From positions 1-15,024 of the forward strand of contig JAKOGH010000866.1 of assembly GCA_024811115.1 (NCBI GenBank): a stretch of DNA of 15,024 nucleotides, written 5' to 3'. How positions within the stretch are numbered: position 1 is the first letter of the stretch; every line of letters begins with the position of its first letter. The notes below the pieces were generated by a model. That model was given only the letters and a program-made list of their open reading frames with translations. It had not been told where the DNA came from and searched no databases. Shown piece after piece: positions 10,196 through 15,024 of this stretch. The DNA comes from Terana coerulea (taxonomy: Eukaryota; Basidiomycota; Agaricomycetes; Polyporales; Phanerochaetaceae). Made by a program: the position numbers and the translations under genes.

Positions 10196-11032
10196 CTTTC
10201 TAATCTGTGCTTTATGCTTCTTATTTAACACTAAATTGTTTATTATGCTCTTTTTCGCTTTTTGTGAAAATGTATTCTTAAAATATAGTTTATTTAGCTA
10301 ATCTACATCTATTAGCTTGCTAAACAGCCCATTGCCTTTTAACATTCTAATCTGCTGATTATTAATGGCTTTTACTACCTAATTGACTTTTTATCCCTTA
10401 CCAATGCCTTATTGCATTCTTTCATTAGCTCATTTACTATATTTCTTTTACCTAATTTCTCACTATTGCATATTTTATCAGTAGCTTATTATTAGCCTTT
10501 TACTTATTTGCTTGTTATTTGTATCATATTTATGACATTATCTAGAGCTTATGACACTTATTTTGCTATTGCTTTTATTTATTACTTAGACTCTTATTAT
10601 TGTATTGCTTAAAGCTAATTTAGTTCTATGTCCTCCTTTTTCTGCCAATCAGCTAATCTATATACTTATACTATTACACTTTTAGAGTTAATGTAGCTAC
10701 TATTCTCTATTTCAGCCTAGTTGGCACATAAATGCATAATGGATTCCTTATTAGACTGGTTTTCAAAGTGCACAAAGCTTTAAGGATATTGTTAATGACA
10801 AGTCTGAAGCTCTTTAATATTACCTTTATAACCTAATATATAAGCTCTGTACAATTGCTAAAAAGAGCTGCTTTTGCCTAGAATGTCTATATTCTTATAT
10901 AATTGCCATTTGCCACAGTTGAACAACAAGTTGCAATCAATTTTAAACATCACAATAGCTCTAAAAGAGTGACTGCTTCACAGACGACCAAAGCAATTCA
11001 CACTGTATGCTTTTGTTAATGGGCCGAGGCTC

Positions 11033-11135
11033 AAAAAAGATGATCAGAAATAACCACAATGCACCCGGAAGGACTTGAACCCAGGACCACCTGGGTAAAC
11101 GCGCCCAGTAGATTAACAACTGCGCCATAGCGGCT
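11033..11135 (-). mobile_element. tRNA-derived SINE head (or tRNA pseudogene) with pol III signals
   Basis: Read on the minus strand from about 11135, the sequence has an A box (TGGCGCAGTTG, complement of 11117-11127) and a B box (GGTTCAAGTCC, complement of 11071-11081), the internal RNA polymerase III promoter of tRNA genes. A run of six T (complement of 11033-11038) could terminate a transcript of about 100 nt. An anticodon-like stem CTGGG/CCCAG is present, but the acceptor ends do not pair (GCCGCTA against CCGGGTGCA) and the T stem is broken (CTGGG against CCTTC). It is therefore not a working tRNA. A tRNA-derived SINE is the best reading, with the A+T-rich DNA below 11033 as possible body. 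Confidence 0.65.
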
Positions 11136-11139
11136 TGAG

Positions 11140-11504
11140 TGTATTATCGTACAGAATGGTCATAACTTACTGGGTATATTGAAGCGCCTTAACCCTTCGC
11201 GTTTGGTTGGCGTCATCTTTCATTCCCTCGGTCCCTCATTCCTAACCGACGCGTTAGCTGCGTCGCGACCACCTACCGCGACACCAGGACCCAAGCGACA
11301 CCACACAAGAGTGGGGGACGCGTGAATTATCGAGCAAGACTGTTGAAGGGGAGGGCTCCCCTGCAAACGAGGTACGTGGCCCTCTCGCCGCATCCACCGC
11401 TGTTACCCAGAGCCGTCCATGGCCGTGCATGCACGGCTTATGGACGGTGCTTTCATGAATAGGCACCACGCATCCCCCACCAGCAACGAACACCGCGCGC
11501 GAAC
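11140..11504. other. CpG-rich stretch between SINE and tandem array
   Basis: There is no supported gene. The sequence switches here from CpG-poor to CpG-rich. It contains a strong hairpin at 11413-11447, listed separately. Short minus-strand frames exist but show no protein-like pattern. Confidence 0.4.
11413..11447. other. Strong 35-nt hairpin
   Basis: The outer stem CCGTCCAT (11413-11420) pairs with ATGGACGG (11440-11447). The inner stem GCCGTGC (11422-11428) pairs with GCACGGC (11431-11437), leaving one bulged G, two bulged T and a minimal AT loop. Fifteen base pairs in 35 nt is well above chance. It could be a cruciform, a structured RNA arm or the scar of an element end. Confidence 0.5.
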
Positions 11505-12195
11505 GCCCGCGTAGTCAAGCACGACGCAACAAGCTCAACGCCGGCGGCCGCGACACCGACGCACAAGAAGCCGGCGCGCACGACACGACGCGTACGACAC
11601 GAACGGCGGCGCACAACGCCGACGCCAGCGCGCGGGACGTGGTGAAGCACAGCACACGCAGGCCGACGTAGGCGAGCGCGCCGCCGTTACAAAGGGCCGA
11701 CGTACGACGCGAGGGACCAGCGCAACAAGCTACACAGGCGCGACGCCGAGAACGCAGCACGCGCATAACACCAACACCGGCGCGCGGGACGTGGCGAAGC
11801 ACGACGCGCGCAGACCGACGCAGGTGAGCGCGACGCCGACGCACAAGAAACCGGCGCGTACAGCACGACGCGCAAGATACGCAGGGCGGGACAGCGGCGC
11901 ACGCACGTACGGTGCCGACGGATGCGCACCACGCCAACGCCGGCGCGCAGGACGTGGCGAAGCACGACGCGCGCAGGCCGACGCAGGCGAGCGTGCCGCC
12001 GTTACAAAGGGCCGACGCACGACGCGAGGGACCAGGGTAGCAAGCTACCCCAGCACGACGCCAACGAGCGCAGCACGCGCACCGCGCCGGCGCTGGCGCG
12101 CAGGACGTGGCGAAGCACGACGCGTGCAGACCGACGCTGACAAGTGCCCCGTCAGAAGGGGCTGGTGCACGACATGAGGGCCAGGGTAGTGGTGT
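11505..12195. repeat. CpG-rich higher-order tandem repeat (two alternating ~150-163 bp monomers)
   Basis: A core of about 50 bp around GGACGTGGCGAAGCACGACG recurs with its GACGTGG at 11636, 11788, 11951 and 12104; a degenerate core lies near 11510. Spacings are 152, 163 and 153 bp. The spacer alternates between type A, with GTTACAAAGGGCCGACG and GAGGGACCAG (near 11685 and 12000), and type B, with CCGACGCACAAGAA and CCGGCGCG (near 11555 and 11830). The true period is therefore a dimer of about 315 bp. The last unit, after 12104, is a decayed type A. The minus strand stays open for 256 codons across it, but the frame yields only a Cys/Ala/Arg-rich repeat and is not annotated as a gene. Confidence 0.8.
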
Positions 12196-12243
12196 ACGTA
12201 AGTATGTTACTGACAGATACAACACACAGGTGGGCATGGCGCA

Positions 12244-12285
12244 GTGCAGGTGAGTATGGTGCATGGTGCATGGGCTTACCTGCAC
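12244..12285. other. Inverted repeat at the right border of the CpG-rich core
   Basis: GTGCAGGTGAG (12244-12254) pairs with CTTACCTGCAC (12275-12285) with one G-T wobble. The 20-nt loop holds a direct repeat GGTGCAT-GGTGCAT. It sits where the CpG-rich core gives way to the CpG-free right arm. Confidence 0.4.
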
Positions 12286-12372
12286 AGTACAAGTAGTTTG
12301 TTGTGTTAGGTAGCTTAGTCTTGTATGTAGATAACTAAATATGCAATACAGTGCATCAGGTTAAATTAAGAA

Positions 12373-12389
12373 GGGGGATTTCTCAGATG
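12373..12389 (-). repeat. Second copy of the element end inside the right arm
   Basis: Its complement, CATCTGAGAAATCCCCC, is close to the left end CATCTGGAAAAACCCC and to the outer right end. It could be the right end of an inner element, or a subterminal repeat. Confidence 0.4.
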
Positions 12390-12611
12390 ATTAGTCAAGC
12401 AGTAGTGGTATTATAGCTGCATGTAAGGAACAAAATAGGACAGTAAGGAAACAAATAGCTGAGAAATAGAACTAATTGCCCTAATATATAGAATAATTAA
12501 GACAATTAGCAAAGGACCTCACTAAACTGCCTTATTGGCCTAATGCATCTATTTATCTAGTTGTGTTACTTTGAAGCTTATGTGCAATGAATTAGTGCTT
12601 ATCAGCATGCA

Positions 12612-12872
12612 TTAGGCAGGAATAGTAAGGGGTTTTTCAGATGAAGACTGGGATTTTCTGTGATGGGATATGAAACGTACGCAGTGGCGTGTATTCAGAG
12701 AAGGCCTGGGTGAAGGAAACCCCCATCTCGGAGCTTCGAGCTTCAAAGATATGGAGGTGACAGACTGATAGGCCAACTCTTTATGCAACTGCTCCTTGGT
12801 CGAGATCAGTCTTGTTTCCACAGTATTGAGCGAAGCGTTCGAGACACTGGTAACCAACCCGAAAACTCCCTA
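12612..12872 (-). pseudogene. Unrecognised gene fragment cut by the composite element
   Basis: The minus-strand frame is open from an acceptor-like CCCTAG (complement of about 12870-12875) down to 12612. It reads GVFGLVTSVSNASLNTVETR, then ISTKEQLHKELAYQSVTSIS, a plausible amphipathic helix, then a Pro/Ser/His-rich part. Its last codons run into the right end of the composite element (12643 and below), so the 3' end would have been lost to that insertion. I recognise no family and see no convincing upstream exon between 12873 and 13040. Confidence 0.25.
12628..12643 (-). repeat. Right terminal inverted repeat of the composite element
   Basis: The complement reads CATCTGAAAAACCCCT, matching the left end at 10179-10195 apart from one missing G. 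Confidence 0.6.
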
Positions 12873-13049
12873 GGGGCATGAACACGCGCGCGTTGAACCT
12901 GAAGTACAGCAGTGGATCCCTGCCAGTGCCATTTTCTGACTCGGTCCGGCGACTGACCGGAGTGTCAAGTTGTGATCAATGCTAATCAGCTTCGATGACA
13001 ACTGCAAATCAAGACTACGAGGCGCTGTGAGCTACGTTCTGTGACGTGC

Positions 13050-15024
13050 TTTGGTGCTAGGCGCTCCCGAGTCGAAGGAGGCCTTCCTCTTTGGGCTGCG
13101 GCATTGTGGCGTTTAGGTTCGCTGGAATGATTCGCTTTGATGATGTTAAACCATGCGGCTTTAACGGCCTTCGACCTATGACCCGCCTCTTCATGTTGAG
13201 CGAGTACATGCTAGAATACTGGGATTGCATGCATGAACTTCTCCATAGCGTTGTCACCGACGTGCTTCGCAGGGCCCGGGCCGAAAGAAATGGAGGATCT
13301 TATGTACTCCTGGGCCACACTTGACTCAGTAAATTGTTCGTAATTATTCCTCATGCGCTTATGGTTGTGTACTTTCCTTAAGGCAATTTTTAGGAGCAAT
13401 AATTGCTTAAATGCCAGTTGGCGGTGACTGCGTCGTAGGCGTATGTTGAGTGCTGGCGCTTGATTACATAATGGCGTCTGCTGCTGTGCCGCCGTGCCGA
13501 AATCTGCCTGATGCACAGCAACGGTGTGCTGCCAAACCATCACTACTTCCGCCGCCGTGCGGGCAATCTAGGGTCCTTGAACCTTATACACTTCAGTAGC
13601 CGAGCCACGGTGCCTGTGTCACATTGTCTCCTGGGTACGTATGAGCTTCCTGATATACTATATGTCCAGCCGTTGACAGGGAGTTGCTAGGATGATATCT
13701 TGCCGGTTACGTAGTCACATACCCACCCTGGGCTGACCCGGTGAGACGAGATCCCAAGTCAGCCTTTCTAGAACTGGTTGGAATGATGAGGGCGAAAGTC
13801 GCTTGGCTATCGGACAGCCAAGCTGCTGAAACCCCAGGAGTTTGCACTTAGCGGTCGTCCCACTTCACACTCGCGCGCGGCTGGCTTCCATGTTCATCTC
13901 GGGAGGTTTAGAGTTTCTGATGAATGGGCTTCATTGCTCGAATACACATCGAGTAGTCAACAACCTGGAATACTGACTTAACGTGAGTGCCAGCCATGCA
14001 TCATTGTTTCTGTGTTCACGAAATCCCTAGTACAATGTAAACAAAAATGACACCCACCACCGTTATGGAAGTGGGCTTCTGTCCGGTGAGCTCAGACGTT
14101 GTCCGGTGCATGGTCAGTTTCTAAGCTCGTCGTAGCTCCCAGGATGTCCTTCTTTGATCTGGCTGTGATCCTCGTATCAAGGAACTAGTAAATGCAACAC
14201 CGCCATGGAAAGCGCGCGGTACAGCCGCCTTAACTCATCATCCGCGCTTGATGGATGCCGTGGCATCTGTCAGCTGGTAAATAAGCGCAACGGTGCCAGG
14301 TGCCAGGGTATGCAAATACGTCGCGTCCGCTCTGGCCTCTAGCTCACTCCCTCTGTTCTCTCCTCTCTCCGACTGGACCCGCCCACAAGATGGACGTGAA
14401 AATCCTCCCATACGCTCCCCTTCAAGACGATGATCAGGACGACTTTCCCAAGAAAGAACGGGGAGAACCACGCAGAAGTCCACCAGCGGGCGGCGGCGGG
14501 ATTCGATTCACGGAAATACTCCTCGTCTTGCATGGTCATGCATTTGGCCCTCATTGCTGGCAGTTTATTTCTAATCATCACCCGGTACAAGCGTCGTGCC
14601 CTTTCAGTTCAACGATAATGAACTCAACATGGCAGAATGGTTGATGTATGGGCGGTGGTCACGTTTCCGAGTAAAGCGATACAAGTGGTGGTCGCCCGTC
14701 GTCCCTAAGCCTTGTAGACTTACGGTTGTCGTGTTTGATATACACGATACCGATTACTCTAACTCACTCAGAAGCTGGCTTTGAAGCGAATTTTGCGGAA
14801 AAGGCACAGCCTCACGTCCATGAACGACCAATCGACTGCATGGCTAGGCCGGTCCCTGTGATTTGGAGATGCAAGGACGTTCTCCGTCGTCGTAATCCTC
14901 ATCGGAGACAGGACCCGCGCTGCTGCGGGCCTGGTACTGTGCATTTTGCTCTAGCGGGATCTTGGCTTTGAGTAGCATCGCTTCTCATTTGTTCACCTTT
15001 ACGGTGATTACCTGGTCATAGTTC
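13050..15024 (+). repeat. Segmental duplication, copy B (continues past the window)
   Basis: Counterpart of 6290-8308, same orientation; the matching blocks are listed at copy A. The left limit is diffuse, near 13045-13060, where similarity to copy A becomes readable (GGGCTGCGGCATTGTGGCGTTTAGG against 6330-6354). Copy B carries about 200 bp at 13240-13450 that copy A lacks, including TTAGGAGCAATAATTGC. The region before the gene start has no open frame that matches between the copies, so it is probably upstream non-coding DNA. Confidence 0.88.
14390..15024 (+). pseudogene. Decayed basidiomycete multi-pass membrane protein gene, copy B (5' part)
   Basis: Start ATG 14390 (MDVKILPYAPLQDDDQDDF), in the same context (GCCCACAAG before ATGG) as copy A. 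The head is intact for about 46 codons and keeps Gln where copy A has a stop. The frame then breaks near 14525-14535, so the first membrane helix (VMHLALIAGSLFLIITRY) is read in another frame, breaks again near 14590-14600, and once more near 14648 where one T is missing. The first donor, GTGAGT in copy A, is GTGGTG here at 14685 through loss of one A. The second exon begins at 14772 (KLALKRILRKRHSLTSMND). A TATA-like TAAATAAG lies at 14278-14285, about 110 bp before the ATG, followed by a CT-rich leader. The window ends inside the second-helix region. Probably non-functional. Confidence 0.78.

Larger units (their letters stand above)
10179..12643. mobile_element. Composite A+T-rich repeat element with short terminal inverted repeats
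   Basis: The left end CATCTGGAAAAACCCCT (10179-10195) matches the complement of the right end (12628-12643, AGGGGTTTTTCAGATG) apart from one extra G. The left arm (10179 to about 11000) is pyrimidine/T-rich and the right arm (about 12290-12643) is purine/A-rich, so the arms resemble each other on opposite strands, as in a foldback-type element. I count one CpG in 10201-10980 and none in 12301-12660. The 2.46-kb span encloses a SINE and a CpG-rich tandem array, listed separately. No transposase frame is present and no clear target duplication was found (left flank GCACCAA, right flank AAGACTG), so the superfamily is open. A second end-like sequence at 12373-12389 suggests nesting. Confidence 0.6.

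Noticed and set aside
11515..12285. 256-codon minus-strand frame across the tandem array, rich in Cys, Ala and Arg
   Set aside because: It stays open because the repeat period is a multiple of three and the DNA is very G+C-rich with few stop triplets. Its residues follow the DNA repeat, there is no protein-like pattern, and other frames are also open.
13091..13324. Plus-strand open frame of 77 codons in copy B upstream DNA
   Set aside because: The homologous stretch of copy A (from about 6326) has diverged with indels and a large insertion and keeps no common frame, so selection on a protein is unlikely.

Overview
The window looks like nuclear DNA of a filamentous basidiomycete, most likely an Agaricomycete. 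It has one protein gene cut by fifteen introns of only 50-62 bp with GT/AG borders and mostly GTACGT, GTAAGT or GTGAGT donors. It also has a multi-pass membrane protein family that I know only from mushroom-type fungi, and a high load of decayed repeats. I assigned everything by reading the sequence; no search was run.

Layout. (1) 27-3807, plus strand: the CSE1/CAS exportin-2 gene, which recycles importin-alpha. All 16 exons can be traced and splice phases agree throughout, but four small indels break the frame in the first 800 bp. (2) 3808-5519: no recognisable gene, only an open minus-strand frame of about 174 codons without a known match. (3) 5520-6194: a short non-autonomous DNA transposon (hAT-like MITE) packed with GAACC/GGTTC motifs. 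(4) About 6290-10003: copy A of a duplicated segment, ending in a decayed membrane-protein gene (7640-10003). (5) 10179-12643: a composite repeat with short terminal inverted repeats. Its A+T-rich arms almost lack CpG, and its interior holds a tRNA-derived SINE and a strongly CpG-rich higher-order tandem repeat. (6) 12644-13040: a possible gene fragment on the minus strand. (7) About 13050-15024: copy B of the duplicated segment, with the start of a second decayed copy of the membrane-protein gene, running off the window.

How the parts relate. The two membrane-protein copies are direct repeats about 6.75 kb apart (start codons at 7640 and 14390). They carry different inactivating lesions, and copy A also has a premature stop where copy B keeps a glutamine codon. 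The composite repeat sits between them, so its growth may have pushed the copies apart. The housekeeping gene at the left edge marks the border between ordinary gene space and a decaying, repeat-rich stretch.

I did not find a new multi-gene system. The most unusual structure is the nested element at 10179-12643, with its abrupt switch from CpG-depleted arms to a CpG-saturated core.
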